53,391 bases of DNA, from contig NZ_JAOWRF010000353.1 of NCBI RefSeq assembly GCF_025753815.1, forward strand, positions 1 to 53,391, read 5' to 3'. The notes under the pieces were generated by a model that was not told where the DNA came from, did not search any database, and was given only the letters and a program-made list of their open reading frames with translations. This document shows positions 9,530 through 19,200 of the stretch, piece by piece (the stretch's first letter is position 1; each line of letters opens with the position of its first letter). Origin of the DNA: Plectonema radiosum NIES-515. GTDB taxonomy: Bacteria > Cyanobacteriota > Cyanobacteriia > Cyanobacteriales > Nostocaceae. A program made the translations under genes and the position numbers.

Positions 9530-9942
9530 TGGCATCAACCTGTATAGATACACTGACTATGCCTGATACCTCAAATATCATTGGTTATGGCATGGAAATA
9601 GTTGCGACTGTTGAGATTGCAACCCTCATAGAACAAACCCAGGGAAATTTTACTATGCAGTATTTCACAGCCAGTGAACGGAGTATTACGAAATCTGGGA
9701 TTCAACATTTTGCAGGTCGTTTCTGTGCCAAAAAAGCCATCTTCAAAGCCTTGGGGATGGAATTAAATCAACAGATTTGTTGGTGGGAGATGGAAGTGCA
9801 GCGACTACCCACAGGTGAGCCATCAGTAGTATTGCATGGTCAATGTCAGCAAATTGCTAACCGTTTAGGAATTACTAAGTGGTTGTTGAGTATTACTCAT
9901 GTATCTGATTATGCCGCAGCCAGTGCGATCGCTCTTTTGTAA
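9529..9942 (+). CDS. AcpS-like protein with altered metal-binding residues
   Basis: A 137-residue homologue of holo-ACP synthase. The first signature is GYGMEIVATVEI, with Glu23 where the family has Asp. The second is FCAKKAIFKALG, with Lys69 where the Mg-binding Glu should be. The C-terminal THVSDYAAASA segment is family-like. Loss of the acidic ligand suggests weak or no phosphopantetheinyl transfer. It may be an inactive partner, a scaffold, or an enzyme with changed metal use. It starts one base before the end of the salicylate synthase gene and precedes the KAS III/ACP fusion, whose carrier domain is also atypical, so the two may work together. Confidence 0.7.
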   Translation: MASTCIDTLTMPDTSNIIGYGMEIVATVEIATLIEQTQGNFTMQYFTASERSITKSGIQHFAGRFCAKKAIFKALGMELNQQICWWEMEVQRLPTGEPSVVLHGQCQQIANRLGITKWLLSITHVSDYAAASAIALL

Positions 9943-10005
9943 TTTATCTCACGCATTCAACAAAGTCGTTCGCGTCTTTGAAGGAGAAGAGTAGGTACAA
10001 AGGTT

Positions 10006-11499
10006 ATGATGAATGATTCTATCGGTATTCGCTCACTTGCAATCAGCTTTGGTGGCATTATCCGCACAAATGATTATTGGCTAGAGAATTTTCCGGAATT
10101 AATTCCCCAGGAAAAGCCGAAAAGGGTAAGAATATCTCACTCTAGGGAATTTACTTCTGGTCAAAACGTCCTTGATATTTGGTCGCAAGCTGTCGCACCA
10201 TATTTATCAGATCCATTTCGGGGTAATGTTGAACGTCGGGTAGTTGATATCGATGAATCTTCCTTAACCCTAGAATATCGAGCGGCAAAAGATGCATTGA
10301 ACGCTGCACAAATCTCTCCCCAAGAGGTGGATTTGATGATTGTGGCTTCTCTATTTCCGCAACAGCTTGGACATGGTAATGCTGTTTACCTGGCTCAGAA
10401 ATTAGGATTAAACTGTCCAGCTTGGAATTTAGAATCAACCTGTTCTAGTGCCTTGGTAGCATTGCAAAACGCTCATGCACTCATCCAAACGGGAGCATAT
10501 CGCAATGTCTTAGTTGTTGTATCTCACACTGCTTCTCAAACAGTAGACGACGCAGATAGCCTTGCATGGTCGATGGGTGATGCTGCTGGAGCCTTTATAG
10601 TAGATAGACTGAAACCAAATCAAGGCATCTTAGCCAGTAAAATTGTCAGTACAGCTGCAACCTGTGGTGCTTATGTGCATGAACTGGTAACAGATGCTCA
10701 AGGACAGCCTCAAATCAGGACTCGTACAGGTGAGAATGTCAGTACACTAGCCGAAACCTCTGTAGATTTTGTGCGTACCTGCTGCGAAGGTGTGGCTGCT
10801 GCTGCTGGTTTAACTTTGGCTGATATTGATTTCTTTGCGTTCAATACTCCCACTGCTTGGTATACCAGTGTTTGTACGCAAGCATTAGGTATCAATGCAG
10901 CAAAAACTATCAACCTTTATCCACGATATGCAAATATTGGCTCGGTAATGGCGATCGCTAATTTATATCATGCTGCCCATGAGTGTAAAATTAGCGAAAA
11001 TAGCTTAGTGTTAGTTTATACTAAAGGAGCATCCGCCACTGCTGCCGCAACTATCATGCGCTGGGGTGATGTCGCACTGGGTTCTGTTCCTACGTCTCCT
11101 CTCAGCCTGACTCAAGAACCAGAAAAAATTCATCTCGCAGAGATACAAAAAAGCAGCATTTCCAGAGAAAAACTTTTGGCTGCTTCTTTACAACAACAAC
11201 GGCAAATGCTGGAAACCTATTTATTGGAATGGTTGAGTCATTCATTACAGATTCCTATATCGCAAATTAATCAAGACCAACCTTTAACTTTATTGCTTGG
11301 TTCACTGATGGGTTTCTTATTCAAAACTCAAATCGAAAATGACTTAAAAGTGCAAGTTCCTATAGAGAAATTCTTTGGTGAAAATAATCTCAATCATTTA
11401 ATTGAAATGTTGCTCAATCAGTTAGCCTTAACCAAAGTTTTAGCATCTACGTCACTAGTTAATACTGATACAGAAGAAAGAGAACAATTGACTCTTTAA
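10006..11499 (+). CDS. KAS III-like acyltransferase fused to an ACP-like domain
   Basis: The first ~370 residues have the KAS III/thiolase fold, with the nucleophile Cys146 in STCSSALVAL. The usual active-site His (HQAN in FabH, FHTP in HMG-CoA synthase) aligns with Asn280 in FNTPT; the second Asn (ANIGS, Asn310) is kept. The C-terminal ~100 residues look like a carrier domain, but the usual LGxDSL reads LLLGSLMG, with Ser433 kept and Asp lost. Such proteins can be acyl-shuttling transferases rather than condensing enzymes. It lies between the salicylate genes and NRPS 1, so a role in presenting or transferring the salicyl starter is plausible but unproven. Confidence 0.7.
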   Translation: MMNDSIGIRSLAISFGGIIRTNDYWLENFPELIPQEKPKRVRISHSREFTSGQNVLDIWSQAVAPYLSDPFRGNVERRVVDIDESSLTLEYRAAKDALNAAQISPQEVDLMIVASLFPQQLGHGNAVYLAQKLGLNCPAWNLESTCSSALVALQNAHALIQTGAYRNVLVVVSHTASQTVDDADSLAWSMGDAAGAFIVDRLKPNQGILASKIVSTAATCGAYVHELVTDAQGQPQIRTRTGENVSTLAETSVDFVRTCCEGVAAAAGLTLADIDFFAFNTPTAWYTSVCTQALGINAAKTINLYPRYANIGSVMAIANLYHAAHECKISENSLVLVYTKGASATAAATIMRWGDVALGSVPTSPLSLTQEPEKIHLAEIQKSSISREKLLAASLQQQRQMLETYLLEWLSHSLQIPISQINQDQPLTLLLGSLMGFLFKTQIENDLKVQVPIEKFFGENNLNHLIEMLLNQLALTKVLASTSLVNTDTEEREQLTL

Positions 11500-11551
11500 C
11501 ATTTAAAACTTACACAAAATATCTCTCGAACTCCCATCCATCGAGCCTCTG

Positions 11552-11602
11552 CGTGACGGCAGTCGCTACAACGGGGGGAAAATACGCAACGCGCTGCCTC
11601 CT
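11552..11602. repeat. Nostoc-type dispersed GC-rich repeat in spacer
   Basis: A GC-rich segment (GACGGCAGTCGCTACAACGG, then a G-run, then CGCAACGCGCTGCC) stands out from the AT-rich spacer. It has self-complementary parts and matches, from memory, an interspersed element common in Nostoc genomes. It sits 32 bases before the NRPS 1 start and could influence the leader. Confidence 0.55.
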
Positions 11603-11633
11603 CTGGTTGAAAAAAATTACAATATAAATCCCT

Positions 11634-14600
11634 ATGAATTTACATTCACTTTTAACCGACTTGTCCCATCGAGGCGTAAAACTATCTGCTAATGGCAACT
11701 CTCTAGATATTGATGCACCAAAGGGAGTCATTACCCCAGAATTACGTGATTCATTAGCGAAACATAAAGCCGAATTACTAACATTACTCCAACAAAACGG
11801 CACAAGTACCACCTCTCTACCCAAAATTGAGCCAGCACCAGAGTCCCGTTATGAGCCTTTCCCTCTGACTGATATGCAGTATGCCTTTTGGGTAGGACGT
11901 AGTGGCGTACTGGAACTAGGGAATGTAGCTAATCACGGTTATTACGAAATTGAATGTAAATATCTACACATAGAACAGTTGAATGTGGCGCTGCAAAAAG
12001 TCATAGAGCGTCACGATATGCTCAGGGCGATAGTCTTGCCAAACGGACAGCAGCAAGTTTTAAAGCAAGTACCCTTTTATACAATAGAAACTTTAGATTT
12101 AAGAGACAAAACTGAAGACATTGCCAATGCAGAACTAGATGCAGTGCGTCAGCGAATGTCCCATCAGGTGATTCCGAGCGATCGCTGGCCTTTATTTGAG
12201 TTTAGAGTCACACGTTTGGCAGAAGAGAGTTTTCGGTTACACGTCAGTTTTGACTTGCAAATATTTGATGCGTGGAGTCTGTTTCGGTTATTTGACGAAT
12301 GGTTTCAACTTTATCAGCATCCAGAGGAGCTATTACCACCCTTAGAAATTTCCTTCCGGGACTATGTTTTAGCAGAGCAAAGCATAGAACAAACAGAATT
12401 ATATAAGCGATCGCAAGCCTATTGGTTTAATCGTCTAGACGAGTTATCACCAGCCCCAGATTTACCACTGGCTAAAAGTCCCAAGGAAATCAAACACCAC
12501 CAAAACAAGCGTTATGAAGGACGGTTAGAACCAACACAATGGCAGCAGTTAAAGCAACGTGCGGCAAATGCTGGGTTAACTCCCTCTGGGGTTTTACTGG
12601 CTGCTTTTACGGAAATATTGACTCTGTGGAGTAAAAGCCCCCGGTTTACCCTAAATCTTGCCTTATTTAACCGCTTACCGTTGCATCCCCAAGTTAACGA
12701 TATTTTAGGGGACTTTACCTCTGTCACCTTATTAACTGTAGATAATTCTCAGCCCGAAGCATTTAGAGAGCGATCGCGCCGTCTGCAACAACAACTATTG
12801 CAAGATTTAGAACATCGCTACATCAGTGGTGTGCGCGTCACGCGGGAACTAGCGCGCAGACAAGGAACAGCACCCAGTGCCATGCCAATTGTCTTTACTA
12901 GCACCCTTGGCTTTAGTTCCCTGGGACAAGAAACCTTAACTTTTAGCCATTTTGGTGACTTAGTTTATGGTATCAGTCAGGCTTCTCAGGCTTGGATGGA
13001 TATTCAAGTTTGGGAAGAAAAGGAAACTTTGACTTGCAACTGGGATGTGGTGGAAGAACTTTTCCCGACAGGCTTAATTAGCGATATGTTTGAGGCTTAT
13101 TTTAGTTTACTCAAACAACTAGCTACTTCCGAATCAGCTTGGTTGAACACTAATAGACAACTAATTCCTCCCCTACAATTAGCGCAACGCGATCGCATTA
13201 ATGCCACAACCGTACCCACTCCCGACGCAATGCTGCACACAATGTTTGCCCAGCAAGCACAGCAGCGCAAAACAGCACCAGCAATCATTTCCTCCCAATG
13301 CACCTTAACTTACCAAGAGTTATACACACTCTCTAATCAACTAGGTCATCGACTGCAACGACTAGGGGCTACTCCTAACCAATTGATTGGTGTAGTCATG
13401 GATAAGGGCTGGGAGCAAATTGTGGCTGTTATGGGGATTTTAGCCTCTGGTGCGGCGTATGTGCCCATAGATCCAAACTTGCCACAACAACGCCGAGATT
13501 ATCTGTTAGCAAACAGTGAAGTGAAGATTGTTCTTACCCAATCTTGGTTGGATGAGAAATTAGATTGGCTGTCAGGAATTCAACGTCTATGTATAAATAC
13601 TCAAGAACTAGCAAAAGAAAGTCACGAACCGCTACAATCAGCACAAACACCTGATGATTTAGCCTACGTTATTTACACCTCTGGTTCTACAGGCTTACCT
13701 AAAGGGGTAATGATTAGCGATCGCAATGTTGTTAACGTCGTTATCCACACTAACCAACGCTTCAATATTGGTTGCCAAGATAGAATTTTAGCAGTGACGG
13801 CGTTAAACCATGACTTGTCTGTATATGACATTTTTGGTTTGTTGTGTGCAGGTGGCGCAATTGTGATCCCTGATGCTTGTGGTGTGAAAGACCCGGCGCA
13901 CTGGGCAGAGTTGATGGTGCGGGAGAAAGTGACGCTGTGGAATTCCGTCCCCGCTATGATGCAAATGTTGGTGGAATATGCCGAGAGTCAATCTGTAGTC
14001 ATCCCTGCAAGCTTGCGTTTGGTAATCATGGGTGGTGATTGGTTGCCGGTGTCTCTCCCTGAACGCCTGAGAATTTTAGTACCAAAAGTAGAAATATTGA
14101 GTATTGGCGGTCCTACAGAAACCACTATTTGGAATATTGGTTATTTAATTACAGAGGTTGACCCGAATTGGAAGAGTATTCCCTATGGACAACCGATGGC
14201 TAATGCCAAATACTACATTTTGAATGAAGCTTTAGAAGATTGTCCCGTTTGGGTTCCTGGTCAAATGTATTGTGCTTCTGTGCAGGTGGCTCAAGGTTAT
14301 TGGCGTGATGCTGAAAAAACGGCGGCTAAATTCATTACCCATCCTCGCACCCAAGAACGTATTTACTGCACAGGCGACCTTGGTCGTTATTTACCCGATG
14401 GCAACATTGAATTTTTAGGCAGGGCAGATTTCCAGGTCAAAATCAGGGGTTATCGCATCGAATTAGGTGAGATTGAAGCCGCTATCAAACAGCATCCAGG
14501 GGTAAAAGAGGCGATCGCTGTTACAATTCCAGGTGTCGAACAATCTCATCAACAAATTATTGCCTGCATAGTGCCGAATCAACAGCAAGCAGAAACGCTG

Positions 14601-16241
14601 TTTGAACTCGAAAGGGTAGATAGTGGCGAGACACAACAGTTATGGCAGAATTTAGTTAAAAAGGGCGCGAAAATAGCTCAACAAAACTTGGATGCTGTGA
14701 AACCAGAAGTCTTCGCTGCTTTTTGGCAACAATATCTAGACCCACTTTATACCTACGCTGTGAGTATTGCCTTTCATCAGTTTGGCGTTTATACCCAACT
14801 CCATGAGGGGTACTCTCTGGATGAATTGATGCAGCGAGGTCAAATTAAACCCCGCTATCGTCAATGGCTGAGTCGCGCTTTATCTTTCTTGGTAGATTTG
14901 GGATGGTTAGAAGTACGTAGTGACAAGTTTATTAATACTCGACTTCTACCTAATAGTTTCCCTACAGAATTGTTAGCCAAGATTCTATCAGAAGCCGCGC
15001 CCATTCTCGACTACAACCAAAATACAGTCCAATTATTGGTTAATTCGGCGAGAAATTTGGCAGCGATTCTCACCGAAAATATTCACTCGGCTCAAATTAT
15101 TGCTACAGATGAAATTCCCGCCCTGTATCGCAAAGAATTTCAAGCGGGTAGTTTAGTCATTCGGGAAATTTTACATCACCTTGCCCAGTCTTGGGACTCA
15201 AAAACTAACTTGCGAATTTTAGAAATTGGGGCGGGAACTGGTGCTGTGACTAGGGAAATATTGCCAGTTTTACCACCAGAAAAAACCACCTATGTTTATA
15301 CAGATATTTCTCAGTATTTCTTACAGTTAGGACAGCAAGATTTTGGTCACTATCCTTTCTTAGAAACTGCTTTATTCAACTTAGAACAGTCGCCCCAAGA
15401 GCAAGGCTATGAACTCCACAGTTTTGATGTGATTATCGCTGGTGGTGTAATTCATGCTACCCGTGATATTAAAGAATCTTTGGATAATATGCGATCGCTC
15501 TTAGCCCCTAATGGTTTGTTACTGTTTGTCGAACCAACAAAACTACACCCATTTTGGGAGCTATTTATGGGATTGCAGCAAGGTTTTGACCGCTTTGAAG
15601 ATACTTCATTACGGTCTCATCCGCTCCTGTCGCCAAAACAATGGCAAGAAGTGTTAATAGCACAAGGATTCACAGATTGCACAGTATTTAATCAGCCAGG
15701 CTCGATTGCTGACTTTTTGGCAGTTTATACTTTTATGGCGCGGGGTTCTGCATCTGTACAGAAGTTTAAAAAGCAAGAAATCAGGAGCTTTTTACAGCAA
15801 AAATTGCCTGATTACATGATTCCTAGCGAATTTATGCTGCTAGATGCTCTGCCACTGACAGCAAATGGTAAAGTCAATCGCCAAAATCTGCGATCTGCCT
15901 TTGGTGGCAACGCTTCGCTATCGCAATGCAAAACCAACTACGTCACACCACAAACAGAAACTGAGCAAATCATAGCCAGTATTTGGCAAGAGGTGCTACG
16001 AGTGGAGAAAGTTGGTATAAACGATAAGTTTTTTGAATTAGGGGGAGATTCTTTACAAGCAACGCAGGTTATCGCTCGAATGCGCGAGAAATTCCCAGTT
16101 AATTTACCTGTGCAGAATTTACTGCAAGCACCAACTTTATCTAGCTTGGCAAAGTCAATTGACGAAATTCAGCAAACAACGCAAAAACTCCAAGCCCCAA
16201 TTCATGAAGCATTAGATAATCGCGTGGAGGTTGAACTATGA
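11634..16241 (+). CDS. NRPS 1: TubC docking-Cy-A(Cys)-MT-PCP
   Basis: A 1535-residue NRPS. Domains: TubC-type docking (about 1-60); heterocyclization Cy domain (about 75-500) with the DxxxxD motif DLQIFDAWS (Asp207, Asp212) instead of HHxxxDG; A domain (P-loop about 675); a methyltransferase-like insertion (about 1050-1380) with an intact SAM motif ILEIGAGTG (about 1195); the A-domain tail; and PCP (FFELGGDS, Ser about 1472). The specificity residues I read are DLYNIGIIWK, close to the cyclising-Cys code DLYNLSLIWK. A methyltransferase-like domain inside A occurs in PchE, PchF and HMWP2, where it methylates or epimerises. The product would be a salicyl-thiazoline. The stop overlaps the NRPS 2 start (ATGA). 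Confidence 0.88.
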   Translation: MNLHSLLTDLSHRGVKLSANGNSLDIDAPKGVITPELRDSLAKHKAELLTLLQQNGTSTTSLPKIEPAPESRYEPFPLTDMQYAFWVGRSGVLELGNVANHGYYEIECKYLHIEQLNVALQKVIERHDMLRAIVLPNGQQQVLKQVPFYTIETLDLRDKTEDIANAELDAVRQRMSHQVIPSDRWPLFEFRVTRLAEESFRLHVSFDLQIFDAWSLFRLFDEWFQLYQHPEELLPPLEISFRDYVLAEQSIEQTELYKRSQAYWFNRLDELSPAPDLPLAKSPKEIKHHQNKRYEGRLEPTQWQQLKQRAANAGLTPSGVLLAAFTEILTLWSKSPRFTLNLALFNRLPLHPQVNDILGDFTSVTLLTVDNSQPEAFRERSRRLQQQLLQDLEHRYISGVRVTRELARRQGTAPSAMPIVFTSTLGFSSLGQETLTFSHFGDLVYGISQASQAWMDIQVWEEKETLTCNWDVVEELFPTGLISDMFEAYFSLLKQLATSESAWLNTNRQLIPPLQLAQRDRINATTVPTPDAMLHTMFAQQAQQRKTAPAIISSQCTLTYQELYTLSNQLGHRLQRLGATPNQLIGVVMDKGWEQIVAVMGILASGAAYVPIDPNLPQQRRDYLLANSEVKIVLTQSWLDEKLDWLSGIQRLCINTQELAKESHEPLQSAQTPDDLAYVIYTSGSTGLPKGVMISDRNVVNVVIHTNQRFNIGCQDRILAVTALNHDLSVYDIFGLLCAGGAIVIPDACGVKDPAHWAELMVREKVTLWNSVPAMMQMLVEYAESQSVVIPASLRLVIMGGDWLPVSLPERLRILVPKVEILSIGGPTETTIWNIGYLITEVDPNWKSIPYGQPMANAKYYILNEALEDCPVWVPGQMYCASVQVAQGYWRDAEKTAAKFITHPRTQERIYCTGDLGRYLPDGNIEFLGRADFQVKIRGYRIELGEIEAAIKQHPGVKEAIAVTIPGVEQSHQQIIACIVPNQQQAETLFELERVDSGETQQLWQNLVKKGAKIAQQNLDAVKPEVFAAFWQQYLDPLYTYAVSIAFHQFGVYTQLHEGYSLDELMQRGQIKPRYRQWLSRALSFLVDLGWLEVRSDKFINTRLLPNSFPTELLAKILSEAAPILDYNQNTVQLLVNSARNLAAILTENIHSAQIIATDEIPALYRKEFQAGSLVIREILHHLAQSWDSKTNLRILEIGAGTGAVTREILPVLPPEKTTYVYTDISQYFLQLGQQDFGHYPFLETALFNLEQSPQEQGYELHSFDVIIAGGVIHATRDIKESLDNMRSLLAPNGLLLFVEPTKLHPFWELFMGLQQGFDRFEDTSLRSHPLLSPKQWQEVLIAQGFTDCTVFNQPGSIADFLAVYTFMARGSASVQKFKKQEIRSFLQQKLPDYMIPSEFMLLDALPLTANGKVNRQNLRSAFGGNASLSQCKTNYVTPQTETEQIIASIWQEVLRVEKVGINDKFFELGGDSLQATQVIARMREKFPVNLPVQNLLQAPTLSSLAKSIDEIQQTTQKLQAPIHEALDNRVEVEL

Positions 16242-19200
16242 AATTAATTTCAGAGTTTTTATCTGAATTGAGTAATTTAGACATCAGGCTGTGGTTAGAT
16301 GGCGTTAACGGAGTTCCTCCCCAGGAGGCTCGCCTGCGCTGTAACGCTCCCAAAGAAATACTCACAGCAGAGTTACAAGCTGAGATAGCTGTACGTAAAG
16401 CAGAAATTATCCAATTTCTTAACACTAGTTCTACTCAAGAAACAATCAAAGCAGTTCCCCGCAATCAACATTTACCTTTGTCTTTTGGGCAGCAAGGACT
16501 ATGGTTTATCGACCAATTAGCAGGTGGTAGTACGGCTTACAATCAATTATTTGCCATTAAGTTGCAAGGTGTAGTAGAAGTACCCATTCTTGAGCAAGCA
16601 CTGACGGAAATAATTAGACGGCACGAAATTCTCCGCACTACATTTAAAACTAGTAATGGGCAAGCCTTCCAAGCAATAGCCCCTAAACCAAATTTTACCC
16701 TAGCAGTAGAAACCCTACAATGGCAAGAACTCCAGCCGTTTGGTGTGGCTCAATCCCAGCGTCCTTTTAACTTGGCAGAGGGTTCATTACTGCGAGTTAC
16801 TTTAGCGAAACTTGCACCAGAAGAATATGTATTACTGTTTGTCATTCATCATGCGATCGCTGATGCTTGGTCAAGTAAAATTTTCATCCAAGAACTAGCC
16901 GCAATCTATGAGGCTTTCGCTTTCGGTAAACCTTCACCCTTACCAGAGTTACCCATTCAGTATGCTGATTTTGCTGATTGGCAGCATCACAAGTTGCAAC
17001 AATTATTACCAGAACAACTCCGCTACTGGGAACAGAAACTTAGTGATACACCACCTGTATTACAATTACCCAGTCGCCCAAGATTAGCGGTGCAAAGTTT
17101 CCGGGGAGATATCATTACCCTAGAACTCAACCAAGACTTAACTACCAAGCTCAAACAACTCAGTCAGCAGTCAGGGGTAACTTTATTTATGACCCTGCTG
17201 GCGGCATTTAATACACTACTATACCGATATACCAACCAGGATGATATCTGTGTCGGGACGACTATTGCTAATCGTCACAGCCGCGAATTAGAATCACTCA
17301 TTGGTTATTTTCTTAACACTCTGGTGATGCGTACCGACTTATCGGGGAATCCGACTTTTCGGGAGTTGTTACAGCGAGTTCAGAATGTCGCTTGGGAAGC
17401 ATACAATCACCAAGATTTACCCTTCGGTCAGTTAGTAGCAAAATTACAGCCAACGCGGGATTTATCTCATACACCATTGTTTCAGGTGATGTTTGTCCTC
17501 GAAAATGCACCCAAACAAGAGGTACAGCTTTCAGGACTTACCCTCAGCTTCTTGGAAATACCATTAGTAACGGCTAAGTTTGATTTATCTGTGTCAATGC
17601 GGGAGACTGAACAGGGGTTGTTAGCGAAGTTTGAATATAATACAGACTTGTTTGATGCAGACGCAATTACCCGAATGGCAGGACATTTCCAGACTTTACT
17701 CTGGGGAATTGTGAATAATCAAGAAAAGTCTATCTCGGAATTACCCTTGTTGACTGAAGCAGAACGCTATCAGTTACTAGTAGAGTGGAACAATACTCAA
17801 GCTGAATATCCTCAAACTTGTCTGCATCAATTATTTGAGGCGCAGGTAGAACAAATACCTGATGCTGTTGCGGTAGTATTCGGCGAGGAAAAATTAACTT
17901 ACAAAGAGTTAAACACCCGTGTAAATCAACTAGCACATTATTTACAGACATTGGGTGTCAAACCAGATGTACCAGTGGCTATCTGTTTTGAGCGTTCTTT
18001 AGAAATGATTGTGGGGTTATTGGGGATTCTCAAGGCTAGTGGTGCATACATACCACTTGATCCCACATACCCAAAAGAGCGTTTAACTCAGATGTTATCT
18101 GATTCCCAGACATCGTTATTGTTGACAACTGACAATTTAGCGATCGCCTTACCTGAGCATCCATTAAATGTAGTTTATTTAGACACAAACTGGTCAATTA
18201 TTGCCCAACAAAGTCTAGAAAATCCGGTGACTGAAGCCACACCAAAAAATCTGGCTTATGTCATCTACACATCCGGTTCCACAGGTCAACCCAAAGGCGT
18301 GGCTTGCACACATCAAGGGGTGACTAATTTACTGGCAGATTTTCAAATTAAACAGCCACTTGCTCAGGGTAATAGATGTAGTTTATGGACGAGCATTAGT
18401 TTTGATGTCTCAGTTTATGAAATTTTTTCAGCTTTATTGGTGGGGGGAGAACTACATCTCACCTCAGAAAGTATGCGCTATGAAGCAATCACATTATTTG
18501 AGTGGTTGCAGTCACAGCAGATTCATAGTGCTTACATTCCTCCTTTCATGCTGAAAGATTTAGCTGATTGGTTGCAGAAAAAACCCCGTAAGCTGGCTTT
18601 AAAAAGATTACTTGTGGGAGTAGAACCCATTGCCGAACAGTTACTGCAATCTATCAGTCAACTAGTTCCTGGTTTGCAGATTATCAATGGTTATGGTCCA
18701 TCAGAAGCTACCATCTGCGCCACTTTGTATACTGTTTCATCTCCATCGACTTGTCACCAAAATACACCCATAGGCAGACCAGTACAAAATACAGAAATTT
18801 ACTTGCTGGATGCTTATCTCCAACCTGTGCCATTAAATGTACCAGGTGAATTGTATATTGGCAGTGTTGGTTTAGCATCAGGCTACCTTAACAACTCATT
18901 ATTGACCGCCCAAAAGTTTATTTCCAACCCCTTTAAAGATACAATTTCTGGATGTTGCGACTCTCGCCTTTACAAAACTGGAGACTTAGGACGCTATTTA
19001 AGTGATGGTAATATTGAGTTTCTAGGGCGAATCGACAATCAGGTAAAACTGCGTGGTCTCCGCATCGAACTAGGCGAAATTGAAGCAGTTTTGAGTAAGC
19101 ATCCACAAGTGCGACAAGTAGTGGTTATCCTGCGTGAAGATACAGATTTTCCGCGCTTGGTAGCTTACATTGTGCCGCACAAACAGGCGCAAAATCTCGT

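Noticed and set aside
9951-10005. Small CAAAG/CTTTG dyad before the KAS III gene
   Set aside because: Arms of five bases with GC-rich filler; too short to call an operator or terminator.
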